A DNA stretch of 64,000 nucleotides, from assembly GCF_024029675.1 (NCBI RefSeq), contig NZ_CP097121.1, forward strand, positions 1,302,001 through 1,366,000, read 5' to 3'. A program made the translations under genes and the position numbers. Numbering within the stretch: position 1 is the first letter of the stretch; each line of letters starts with the position of its first letter. This document shows, in pieces, positions 15,223 to 27,906 of this stretch. The DNA is from Fructilactobacillus carniphilus (lineage in GTDB: Bacteria > Bacillota > Bacilli > Lactobacillales > Lactobacillaceae). The notes under the pieces were generated by a model that worked only from the letters and a program-made list of their open reading frames with translations, was not told the DNA's origin and did no database searches.

Positions 15223-16410
15223 CTATTGTACCGTTGGGAGGTGCAGGCTGAACGCCATTGCCATGCCACCTCCAATGCAAAGGGTCGCAAGTCCGCGGCG
15301 GTTTTTAGTTCGTTGTAAGTTGTGAATCAAAGTGGTGAGAATTCGAGCACCTGAATCACCGAGCGGGTGACCAAGGGCAATTGCTCCCCCAGAAACGTTG
15401 AGTTTGTCAGGATCAATCTTTAAATCACGAGCAACTGCTACACTTTGGGAGGCAAAGGCTTCGTTGAGTTCGACTAAATCGAAGTCGTTGATGTCAGTAT
15501 CCGTTTTGTCGAGAAGCTTGTGAACGGCGTAGAAGGGCGCGTAGCCCATAATTTGGGGATCACATCCGGCTTCGGCGTAATCGTCAAGGATTGCTAACGG
15601 GGTGAGGTCCAGTTCAGCTGCTCGCTCAGCTGACATTAAAAGCAGGGCAGAGGCACCATCATTGAGGCTGGCTGCATTCCCGGCAGTGACAGTTCCTTCA
15701 TTAGCAAAGGCAGGCCGGAGCTTACCTAGTTTGTCGAGACTAGTATCGGTCCGAATTGTTTCGTCAGTTGTAATGGTCACGTCCTCTTTTTTGTGGTGAA
15801 TCGTAACGGGGACGATTTCTGCAGCAAAAGTTTGATCCGCAGTCGCTTGAGCTGCTTGTTGGTGAGATCGCAGAGCAAATTGATCTTGTTCTGCTCGAGA
15901 AACGTGGAAACGTTCGGCAACCGTTTCGGCCGTCGTTCCCATTGGCTGATGACTATCAGCATCGTTGAGACCATCACTTTCGATACTGTCTTCGAGGGTG
16001 AAACCACCAAACGGATGACCACCTCGGACTTGCCGATTGAGGTAGGGAGCGTTGGACATGCTTTCCGTCCCACCGACAATGACAATGTCACAATCGCCAG
16101 TTTGAATGGCGGTTTGCCCCATGCGGACTGCTTTCATTCCTGAACCACAGACCTGATTGATGGTACAGGCGGTACTGCTAGCTGGGATGCCACTGTTTAG
16201 TTCAATTTGACGCGCCACGTTTTGGCCCCCACCGGCTTGAATCACGTTACCAAAGATGACTTGGTCAATTTGATGGGCTGCAAGGCCACTATCTGCCAAA
16301 ACGGCTTTGGTAACAATCGTTCCTAGTTCAACGGAGGTCAGCTGACTGAGCTGGCCGTTAATTTTGCCAATCGGGGTTCGTTTGGCGCTAATCACTGCAA
16401 CTTGTTTCAT
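15223..16410 (-). CDS. Acetyl-CoA C-acetyltransferase (thiolase)
   Basis: A 395-residue biosynthetic thiolase that condenses two acetyl-CoA into acetoacetyl-CoA, the first step of the mevalonate pathway in lactic acid bacteria. The nucleophilic Cys is in Q-V-C-G-S-G-M-K-A near residue 86-94; the N-E-A-F-A motif, the G-G-A-I-A-L-G-H-P-L-G-D-S-G-A-R His motif and the C-terminal C-I-G-G-G-M-A Cys are all present. AAGGAGTGAT precedes the ATG by about 10 bases. In this window it would supply isoprenoid carbon for both menaquinone side chains and the CrtM/CrtN carotenoids. Confidence 0.93.
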   Translation of the reverse strand: MKQVAVISAKRTPIGKINGQLSQLTSVELGTIVTKAVLADSGLAAHQIDQVIFGNVIQAGGGQNVARQIELNSGIPASSTACTINQVCGSGMKAVRMGQTAIQTGDCDIVIVGGTESMSNAPYLNRQVRGGHPFGGFTLEDSIESDGLNDADSHQPMGTTAETVAERFHVSRAEQDQFALRSHQQAAQATADQTFAAEIVPVTIHHKKEDVTITTDETIRTDTSLDKLGKLRPAFANEGTVTAGNAASLNDGASALLLMSAERAAELDLTPLAILDDYAEAGCDPQIMGYAPFYAVHKLLDKTDTDINDFDLVELNEAFASQSVAVARDLKIDPDKLNVSGGAIALGHPLGDSGARILTTLIHNLQRTKNRRGLATLCIGGGMAMAFSLHLPTVQ

Positions 16411-16509
16411 AATATATATCACTCCTTGGGTGAATGAATTTTGGGATTAGCTATGTTATCGAGAGCACTTTTGATAGTATAATTGATGAGACGAAAGGAT
16501 GGTAGTTAT

Positions 16510-17052
16510 ATGGATAAAATGGAACAATTTCAAGCAGTTGGCAAAGAAATTGACCAGTGGCTGGAACAAATTATGCAAGAACCAGACGTGGCGCATTTAG
16601 ACCCGGCACAACAACAAGATTTAGATACTATTATTGATAGCTTTGTGGAAATTGCGGTCGTCGGATTAGGCAAACAACCAGAGCAATGGGATGATCAACT
16701 GGTGGGTGAGGTAATGTTCTCCCGGTTTGTCGTCTTATTAGAAAAAGACGATCAGACTCAGAAACTGTATGATTTGATTCCTTTCGCTTTGAAAAAGTTA
16801 TTTGGTTATCTGGGTTCCCAAAAAAAGTTGCCCAATGCTTCGCATCTGATTGACTGGGTTAACATTAACGCGAAGGGTTTACAGTCTTTGTACAATCCTA
16901 AGTTCGATGATTTTTATCGGGACTTAGTTGCCGCCATGCGACGTGAAGGAATTGATGTGAAAGACCATCAGGCCGTGAATGACTTTACTAAATTATATCT
17001 AAAGCAGCATCCACAGGCAGGAATTGTACTTTATACAGATCAAGATCAATGA
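16510..17052 (+). CDS. Conserved-looking acidic protein of unknown function
   Basis: A 180-residue soluble, acidic, mostly helical protein. No signal peptide, membrane helix or known motif is visible. Notable segments are W-L-E-Q-I-M-Q-E-P near residue 19 and D-W-V-N-I-N-A-K-G-L near 117. ATG 16510 follows GAAAGGATGG with good spacing. It is a single gene with its own upstream region, divergent from the thiolase, and its stop lies 26 bases before the first rRNA promoter with no evident terminator. I do not recognise the family. Confidence 0.7.
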   Translation: MDKMEQFQAVGKEIDQWLEQIMQEPDVAHLDPAQQQDLDTIIDSFVEIAVVGLGKQPEQWDDQLVGEVMFSRFVVLLEKDDQTQKLYDLIPFALKKLFGYLGSQKKLPNASHLIDWVNINAKGLQSLYNPKFDDFYRDLVAAMRREGIDVKDHQAVNDFTKLYLKQHPQAGIVLYTDQDQ

Positions 17053-17359
17053 AATTTGACTTAATTTGACCAAGATGGTTGACGTGGGCTGCTTAGCCTG
17101 ATATAGTAATTCCTGTTGCTAATTAAGCAATCAATGTCGTTTTAATTAATCAAATTAATTTCTTGACTTGATTGGCTAAAACGTGCTATGATAATTAAGT
17201 TGTCAAGTAATTGATGACTGAGTAGTTCTTTGAAAACTGAACAAGATTTTGATTACAAAAAGTGTAAGGAATTTTTAAACTAGCGTTTAAAAATTAAACA
17301 TTTGCGAAGTCAATTCGCTTAAGAAACAAATAATAAAGTAGAGCTAGTAAAGTTCTCAT
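17053..17359 (+). promoter_or_regulatory. rrn operon A promoter/leader region
   Basis: Two tandem sigma-A promoters are visible. P1: TTGACG at 17079, 17-base spacer, TATAGT at 17102. P2: TTGACT at 17165, 18-base spacer, TATGAT at 17189. A boxA-type antitermination sequence (AGTTCTTTGAAAACTGAAC) lies near 17221-17239, and a second one is present in the 16S-23S spacer. The copy at operon B has the same architecture with a few base changes and a small length difference in the leader near 17327-17338. Confidence 0.85.
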
Positions 17360-22065
<4,706 letters not shown>

Positions 22066-22135
22066 GGAAAAGCAGAATGGAAACTCAGCAGGAAATAATA
22101 TTAGCTAGTTTTGAGGGAACGAAGTTCACTCAGAG

Positions 22136-22252
22136 TGTGGTGGCGATAGCCTAAAGGATACACCTGTTCCCATGCCGAACACAGCAGTTAAGCTTTAGCA
22201 CGCCAAAAGTAGTTGGGGGATCGCCCCCTGCGAGGATAGGACGTTGCCACGC
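22136..22252 (+). rRNA. rrfA: 5S ribosomal RNA, copy A
   Basis: A 117-base 5S RNA starting TGTGGTGGCGATAGC and ending GACGTTGCCACGC, whose ends pair in helix I. The central CCCATGCCGAACACAGCAGT loop is typical. It lies 70 bases after the 23S. Confidence 0.97.
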
Positions 22253-22257
22253 GCAGT

Positions 22258-22296
22258 AAAGGCACTTTCGAAGCAATTCGAGGGTGTCTTTTTTTG
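22258..22296 (+). terminator. rrn operon A terminator
   Basis: AAAGGCACTTTCGAA and TTCGAGGGTGTCTTT pair across a GCAA loop, followed by a T run. It differs from operon B by one base in the stem (G here, A there). Confidence 0.9.
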
Positions 22297-22527
22297 TGCA
22301 TGATATTACTGATAAAATTCTAAAAGCTTGGCATTAATAGAAGTAATTATTTATCACGAAATAAGGAGAAATTGATGGTTAATCAAGTAATCAGCAGATT
22401 CTTCTCCTATACTAATTAATTTAGCAAAACTATTAGCAATGCAATTAATTGACTATTAGTAAGTGCTATGCTTAAATTGGCTATAATTGTAAATTTTTCA
22501 TTAACTTTAAAAAGGGGAGAATTACCA
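22297..22527 (+). other. Leader/intergenic region before the orphan metQ, with a possible 14-codon ORF
   Basis: AT-rich region. At 22375-22419 a 14-codon reading frame (MVNQVISRFFSYTN) follows AAGGAGAAATTG, a good Shine-Dalgarno, and the GGAGAA there can pair with TTCTCC near 22402-22407. It could be a leader peptide or chance. A TATAAT-like element lies near 22483. No T-box core (GGTGG) and no SAM-riboswitch core is present, unlike the second metQ. Confidence 0.35.
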
Positions 22528-23388
22528 ATGAAAAAAGCATGGAAATGGATCATCGGGATTGCCGTTGTGGCGGTCATCGCTGGTTTAGGATTTTATCAAT
22601 TTGGCGGTCATAACAGCCAACAAAAGACGGTTACCATTGGTTCATATGGTCCTGATACCCAGGTCTGGGAATACATTGCCAAGTTACCAGAAACCAAGAA
22701 AGCTGGGATCAATTTGCAGGTGAAGGACTTCTCTGATGGAGTTAGCTTGAATAAGGCTACGATTCAAGGACAAGTGGACGTGAATGCCTTCCAAATGGAA
22801 AGTTACTTGAAGTACTTTAACGAACACAGTAACAAGGGGAAACTGGCTATTTTAGGAACTACCTACTTGGAGCCCATGGGAATTTACTCCCGGCAGTACA
22901 AATCAGTGAAGGAAATTCCGAACGGGGCAACGATTGCAATTTCAAATAACCCGGCCAACACATCTCGAAGCTTGAAGCTCTTACAAAGTGCGGGTTTAAT
23001 CACTTTGAAGGGGGAACCCAAGGCGGGCTTGTACAGCTTACAGAACGTTGGCGAAAATCGGAAAGATCTGAAGTTCCAAGAAGTTGATGATCATACCGGC
23101 CCTCGGTTATTACAAGATAAAAACGTGGCAGCGGTCTTAATTGGAAACACGATGGCGCTACAAAGTCATTTAAACGTGAAAAAAGATGCCATTTACCACG
23201 AAAAATTGGATCAATCAACGAAGGGTAACATTAACGTGATTGCCACGGCCGAAAAGAACAAAAACAAGCCGGAATACAAGAAGTTAGTGAAGTTATACCA
23301 CAGTAAAGCCGCCCAACGTTACATCGAAAAGAAGTTCTCTGGAACTAAGATTGACGTTGATAAACCAGTTAGTTACTTTGATAATTAG
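22528..23388 (+). CDS. metQ: MetQ/NlpA-family substrate-binding protein, orphan copy
   Basis: A 286-residue NLPA-family binding protein, the class that delivers methionine and related compounds to MetNI. The fold opens with V-T-I-G-S-Y-G-P-D and contains G-Q-V-D-V-N-A-F-Q near residue 85, P-M-G-I-Y-S-R-Q-Y-K-S, I-A-I-S-N-N-P-A-N and a C-terminal Y-H-S-K-A-A-Q-R-Y-I. The N-terminus (MKKAWKWIIGIAVVAVIAGLG) is a hydrophobic anchor but has no Cys, so it is not a lipoprotein and is probably held by an uncleaved helix. ATG 22528 follows AAGGGGAG. No ATPase or permease gene is adjacent; the gene pairs with the C26 peptidase 12 bases downstream. Confidence 0.85.
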   Translation: MKKAWKWIIGIAVVAVIAGLGFYQFGGHNSQQKTVTIGSYGPDTQVWEYIAKLPETKKAGINLQVKDFSDGVSLNKATIQGQVDVNAFQMESYLKYFNEHSNKGKLAILGTTYLEPMGIYSRQYKSVKEIPNGATIAISNNPANTSRSLKLLQSAGLITLKGEPKAGLYSLQNVGENRKDLKFQEVDDHTGPRLLQDKNVAAVLIGNTMALQSHLNVKKDAIYHEKLDQSTKGNINVIATAEKNKNKPEYKKLVKLYHSKAAQRYIEKKFSGTKIDVDKPVSYFDN

Positions 23389-23400
23389 GAGGTCGTTAGT

Positions 23401-24126
23401 GTGAAAGTTGGAATTGCGGCCAATATTAATCGCATTAAAACCGATAACTTTAACCTTGATTATGCTAATTACACAGCTCGCGTTTTTATTGACGTCTTGC
23501 GGAAACACGGGGTTGTTCCTGTGATTATCCCGATGGCTAGTCCCGAAATGATTCCCGATTACGTCGATTTAATTGACGGCCTAATTATTCCAGGGGGACA
23601 AGACGTGCACCCGCAACTCTTTTCCGAAAATTCTGTTCAAGCAGATGAAGCTCATTATTTACCTCATGATCGCTGGGAAATGGGTTTAATTGAAGAAATG
23701 ATGCGGCAACGTAAGCCGATTCTGGGGATTTGTCGGGGTCTGCAAATCATTAATGTGGCATTAGGTGGTAGTTTGCACCAAGACGTTGCCACTGATTTTC
23801 CTAGTTCTGAGATTGAACACGTGGAATTTAACCAGCCACAGGCGGAAATTCATGAAATTGTGGTTGATACGGATAGCAGCATTGCCCATGCAATGGGGAC
23901 TAATCCCCAGGTCAACTCCATTCATCACCAAGCATTGAAACAAGTGGCAGCACCATTACACGTCACTGCTCGTGCTACTGATGGAGTAATTGAAGCAGCT
24001 GAAAATGATGGTGCGACTGTTGTTGGAGTTCAATGGCATCCCGAGTTAATGTGGGAAGTCGACCACCGCGATGAGCAACTTTTTTTAGATTTCTTTGCTC
24101 GGATTCAAAAACAATTAGAACAATAA
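23401..24126 (+). CDS. Class I glutamine amidotransferase-like hydrolase (peptidase C26, PuuD-like)
   Basis: A 241-residue hydrolase of the gamma-glutamyl-GABA hydrolase (PuuD) group. The nucleophile is Cys111 in L-G-I-C-R-G-L-Q, and the partners His213 and Glu215 are in Q-W-H-P-E. An early I-P-G-G-Q-D-V-H-P motif forms the oxyanion region. These enzymes cleave gamma-glutamyl amide bonds in the cytosol. It starts with GTG, 8 bases after GGAGG, and follows the orphan MetQ by 12 bases in the same transcript, ending at a terminator. The pairing suggests uptake and cleavage of a gamma-glutamyl compound; this is inference. Confidence 0.85.
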   Translation: MKVGIAANINRIKTDNFNLDYANYTARVFIDVLRKHGVVPVIIPMASPEMIPDYVDLIDGLIIPGGQDVHPQLFSENSVQADEAHYLPHDRWEMGLIEEMMRQRKPILGICRGLQIINVALGGSLHQDVATDFPSSEIEHVEFNQPQAEIHEIVVDTDSSIAHAMGTNPQVNSIHHQALKQVAAPLHVTARATDGVIEAAENDGATVVGVQWHPELMWEVDHRDEQLFLDFFARIQKQLEQ

Positions 24127-24130
24127 TCAG

Positions 24131-24167
24131 CAAATGTGTCCCGAATTAACGCGGGGCACATTTTTTA
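24131..24167 (+). terminator. Terminator after metQ-puuD
   Basis: AAATGTGTCCCG and CGGGGCACATTT pair around an AATTAACG-type loop, followed by a T run. Confidence 0.8.
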
Positions 24168-24273
24168 TTTGGACGATAAAAATTTAATTGTCCAAATTTA
24201 AGTTCCTTCCGTCGTTTGTGATTGTTATAATAAAGTTAGTAAATCTGCTAAGCAGAGAAAGGAACCATTTCTA

Positions 24274-25680
24274 ATGAGTAAAGATAAAAAAATTAACCAA
24301 AAAAGTTTAGTCCCTTATGAATTTAATCAGATGGACATTACCACTAAAACGAGCACGGAACTGATTGCGGAAGGACAACGACTTGGATTAGACCAAGAAT
24401 ACGGAAACATTGCGAATTACAATCCCCATAAACGGAACGTAGAAAAAATTATGGACGTTCGGAATTCGCTTTTATACAAAAAAATCCTTAATTTAAAACG
24501 GGAACGGATGTCTGAATCCGCCTTCGCGTTTTTCCGGGGTACGGTTGACATCATGAATCATGACTTGGATTTAAACCCTAATAGTGGGATTAAAACCTTA
24601 ATTGGTGGTGACGCCCACATCGGAAATTTTGGTTACTATGGTTCTGCCGAAGGCCAATTACTGTTTGATATGAATGATTTCGATGAATCACACATTGGTT
24701 ATTGGGATTATGACGTCAAGCGACTACTGGTCAGTTCCTTGTTAGTGGCTAAACAACAAGGATTTGACATCAAAAAAGACGTTAATCCCTTCTTACATAA
24801 GGTGATGAAGACCTACATACGTTCCCTGATTCATTTGAACCAATTACCAGCCATGGAACGGTTCATTGCACCAAATACCTTGGAAAACATTGCCTCGGCG
24901 TTTAACGTGGTTCACGATGATCGGGATAAATTTGATAAATCATTCACAAAAATTGTTAGCAAGACGGTTAAAAAGGCCGTCCGGAGTAACTCTGATTATG
25001 CAGTAAAGAAATATACCGAGGTGGTGGATGGCAAGCGTCATTTCATTGAAAATGATCCGGTGACGAAGCACGTGGGAGCCAAAACCTACCAACGCTTGGT
25101 CAACGGTTACTATGATTACCGCCATCACGCCCGCAGCGACGTGCACCAGTTTCTATCCGAATTTCACATTGTTGACATTGTGCGCCACAGTGTCGGAGTG
25201 GGAAGCGTGGGGACTCTGTGTTACCTCATTTTGTTAGAAAACAGTAACGGTGACTACCTAGTACTGCAAATTAAGCAGGCGCTCCCGATTTACCAAAATG
25301 AAGAAATTTACTTTAACAAGCACCATTCTTCTGGAGAAGAAATTGTGAAGTGTCAACGGATTCTGCAGAGTTCTTCGGATCGGTTCTTGGGTTACTTTGA
25401 TACCAAAAAATATAGTTTCTACGTCCGGCAGTTCAAGGACATGAAGGGATCGGTGAAGTTAAACAAGCTAGACTGGCCAGCCTATCGGGACTACGTTTCC
25501 GTTTGTATGAACCTCTTGGCCCGGGCTCACAGTCGCTCCTCTACGTTCCCCATGGTCATTGGATTTCTCCAAAGCCAAACGTGGATGGATCGGGCCTTTG
25601 TGCACTTTGCGAACGAGTACGTTAAACAAGTAGAACTGGATTACAAAACTTTTATTAAGGGGGAAAAAGATGGTAAGTGA
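24274..25680 (+). CDS. DUF2252 family protein, coupled to ppk1
   Basis: A 468-residue DUF2252 protein. The family core is clear: F-F-R-G-T near residue 87, G-D-A-H-I-G-N-F-G around 110-118, F-D-M-N-D-F-D-E-S around 129-137 and W-D-Y-D-V-K-R-L. These H-x-x-N-F and D-x-N-D-F-D motifs resemble the catalytic and metal-binding loops of the protein-kinase-like/aminoglycoside-kinase fold, so phosphotransfer is a reasonable guess, but no activity is known to me. AGAAAGGA precedes the ATG. Its last 11 bases overlap the start of ppk1, so the two proteins are probably made together and may act together in polyphosphate metabolism. Confidence 0.9.
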   Translation: MSKDKKINQKSLVPYEFNQMDITTKTSTELIAEGQRLGLDQEYGNIANYNPHKRNVEKIMDVRNSLLYKKILNLKRERMSESAFAFFRGTVDIMNHDLDLNPNSGIKTLIGGDAHIGNFGYYGSAEGQLLFDMNDFDESHIGYWDYDVKRLLVSSLLVAKQQGFDIKKDVNPFLHKVMKTYIRSLIHLNQLPAMERFIAPNTLENIASAFNVVHDDRDKFDKSFTKIVSKTVKKAVRSNSDYAVKKYTEVVDGKRHFIENDPVTKHVGAKTYQRLVNGYYDYRHHARSDVHQFLSEFHIVDIVRHSVGVGSVGTLCYLILLENSNGDYLVLQIKQALPIYQNEEIYFNKHHSSGEEIVKCQRILQSSSDRFLGYFDTKKYSFYVRQFKDMKGSVKLNKLDWPAYRDYVSVCMNLLARAHSRSSTFPMVIGFLQSQTWMDRAFVHFANEYVKQVELDYKTFIKGEKDGK

Positions 25681-27805
25681 GTTTAACTACCACGGCAAAT
25701 GCTATAACCGCGATTTGAGTTGGTTATTATTTAACCGTCGAGTGATTGAACTGGCTAATGAAACGACAACCCCGTTTTTGGATCGTTTCCGGTTTTTGGC
25801 AATTGCCGCCAATAACTTGGATGAATTTTACAGCGTGCGGGTACCGAGTTTGCAAAGTCAGATGGAAGTCACTGATGACGGGGTTGAAAAAAAGTCGGGA
25901 CTGCACTATTCCAAAATTTTAAAACGATTACACAAACGTAATGAAAAAAACTTTGAGATTCAGTACAGTTACTTCAAGAGTTTGAGTGAACAATTGCCAG
26001 CAGAAGGTCTAGGGAAAATTTCCACTTACAATCAATTGGATGAGCGCCAACGTGAAAAGGCCGATCAAATTTTTGACCAACGGATTCTGCCCTTCTTAAC
26101 GTCAACTACGTACGAAAATAATTACAATTTGGATTATTTGAAGAACAAACGGATGGCGCTAGCAGTTAAAATGAAGCTCAAAGGCAAGCACGCGATTAGA
26201 ATTGTGCCAGTGCCGTTAGAGATTCGACGAACGATTCGCCTGCGCGTTGATGATCAAATCATTTATCTGCGGGTTGAAGATTTAATTCGCAATAATTTGA
26301 ATACTTTGTTTGATGATGGCAAAGTAGAAGATATTCTGACATTCCGAGTTAGCCGGGATTTGGATGCGTCTTTGGACGTTGATAAAGATGACAATAACCA
26401 AGATACGGTGCAAAATCTCCGGCACTACCTGGCCGATCGGGAACGCGGTCGAATTACGATGTTGGCCATCGAAGCTTTACCAGACGTTAATCATAAGTTT
26501 GTGTTGGAATTTTTAAAGAAATTTCGAATTGATGAACAAGCGCTCTACCGAATCCCAGGTCCACTGGATTTAACTTTCTTGTTCCCGTTGTTAAAATCAT
26601 GGGAAAAGGCGCAGCCCCAGCTGGTTTATCCAGACTTTCAGGCCCGTGAATGGCCAGTTCAACGATCCATGCTGCAGTATTTACAGGAACATGACCTGTT
26701 ATTGCAGTATCCGGATGATTCGTTTGATCAATTTTTGACCTTCTTACGAGAAGCAATTGCTGACCCGAAAACGGTGGCAATTAAGCAAACTATCTACCGG
26801 GTGGCTAATAATTCTAAGGTCATTGATTTACTTAAGGAAGCCGCGCAAAAGGGGATTGAAGTCACCGTGATGATTGAATTGCGGGCCCGGTTTGACGAAG
26901 CCAATAACCTCAAGGTGACGGGAGAACTGGAAGATGCCGGTTGTAACATCATCTTTGGGAAGAAATACATGAAGGTTCACAGTAAGACTTGTTTGGTTCT
27001 AACCAAGGATGGTGCAGATCCGGAGGGTTACGTCCAGATTGGAACCGGGAATTATAATGAATCAACGGCCAAGGGCTTTGTTGATTTAAGCCTCTTTTCC
27101 AGTCGCAAGGACTACGTGAGTGACCTGGCGTCGTTCTTTAATTACCTAGAACAACCTGGAGCTAACCCGCCCAAATACAAGGTTCTGGCAGCCTCACCAC
27201 ATCGAATTGAGGACATGGTAATTCAAAACATTCAAAAGGTGAAGGAATATTACCAACGCACCGGTCAGGGTCACGTTTTCCTCAAGGTTAATTCTCTAAC
27301 GGATGTGGACGTGATTGCAGCCATTTACGATGCGGCGAGCGTTGGGGTGCCGTTCCGCTTAATTGTACGGGGGGCCTGTTGTCTGGAACTTGGCGTCTGT
27401 GGACCCAAGGAAAACATTGTGGTTTCTAGTGTGGTAGGTCAATTTTTGGAGCACAGTCGGATTTACGCCTTTTACGACGAAGGGACCGCGCTCTGGATTT
27501 CTTCGGCCGACTTAATGACCCGGAACATGGATAACCGGGTGGAATTAGCAGCTCCGGTTTTGGACCCACAAATGCACCAGGCGTTAGAACACATTATTGC
27601 CGTTTATGACCAAGATGATGTGGACGGCTTCTTTATGAATAAAGAAGGTAAGTACTTTAAATATGAAAGTCCCAAAGGTCATTCTGCCCAACAAACCTTT
27701 TTAAAGGAATTGGCTGTGCAACCCCAACCCAAAAACCAACTGCAATCTGCGTGGGATCGGTTATTGAATTGGTGGCAACAGCGCAGAACTACGAGAACTA
27801 ATTAG
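25670..27805 (+). CDS. ppk1: Polyphosphate kinase 1
   Basis: A 711-residue polyphosphate kinase, which reversibly polymerises the gamma-phosphate of ATP into polyphosphate. N-domain: N-R-D-L-S-W-L-L-F-N-R-R-V at residues 12-24. The phospholipase-D-like catalytic domains show K-Q-T-I-Y-R, E-L-R-A-R-F-D-E, the autophosphorylated His in Y-M-K-V-H-S-K-T-C, G-T-G-N-Y-N-E, and the second His in L-E-H-S-R-I-Y-A-F. Length is normal for PPK1. GGGGG-A-A-type Shine-Dalgarno lies within the end of the DUF2252 gene. No ppx gene is visible nearby; DUF2252 takes that position instead. Confidence 0.96.
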   Translation: MVSEFNYHGKCYNRDLSWLLFNRRVIELANETTTPFLDRFRFLAIAANNLDEFYSVRVPSLQSQMEVTDDGVEKKSGLHYSKILKRLHKRNEKNFEIQYSYFKSLSEQLPAEGLGKISTYNQLDERQREKADQIFDQRILPFLTSTTYENNYNLDYLKNKRMALAVKMKLKGKHAIRIVPVPLEIRRTIRLRVDDQIIYLRVEDLIRNNLNTLFDDGKVEDILTFRVSRDLDASLDVDKDDNNQDTVQNLRHYLADRERGRITMLAIEALPDVNHKFVLEFLKKFRIDEQALYRIPGPLDLTFLFPLLKSWEKAQPQLVYPDFQAREWPVQRSMLQYLQEHDLLLQYPDDSFDQFLTFLREAIADPKTVAIKQTIYRVANNSKVIDLLKEAAQKGIEVTVMIELRARFDEANNLKVTGELEDAGCNIIFGKKYMKVHSKTCLVLTKDGADPEGYVQIGTGNYNESTAKGFVDLSLFSSRKDYVSDLASFFNYLEQPGANPPKYKVLAASPHRIEDMVIQNIQKVKEYYQRTGQGHVFLKVNSLTDVDVIAAIYDAASVGVPFRLIVRGACCLELGVCGPKENIVVSSVVGQFLEHSRIYAFYDEGTALWISSADLMTRNMDNRVELAAPVLDPQMHQALEHIIAVYDQDDVDGFFMNKEGKYFKYESPKGHSAQQTFLKELAVQPQPKNQLQSAWDRLLNWWQQRRTTRTN

Positions 27806-27858
27806 ACTGGGAATAAGCAGTGAACATCAAAATAAAAGTAAATGAGAGTGAAGCTGAG

Positions 27859-27897
27859 ATCGGAACGGGCTGGGCCCGTTCCGATTTTGGTTTTTAA
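27859..27897 (+). terminator. Terminator between ppk1 and crtN
   Basis: ATCGGAACGGG and CCCGTTCCGAT form a perfect 11-bp stem with a CTGGG loop, followed by TTTGGTTTTT. Confidence 0.88.
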
Positions 27898-27906
27898 GGA
27901 GAAAAG

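Noticed and set aside
15777..16143. Open frames on both strands overlapping the thiolase
   Set aside because: Shadows of the thiolase gene; the thiolase motifs are complete on its own frame.
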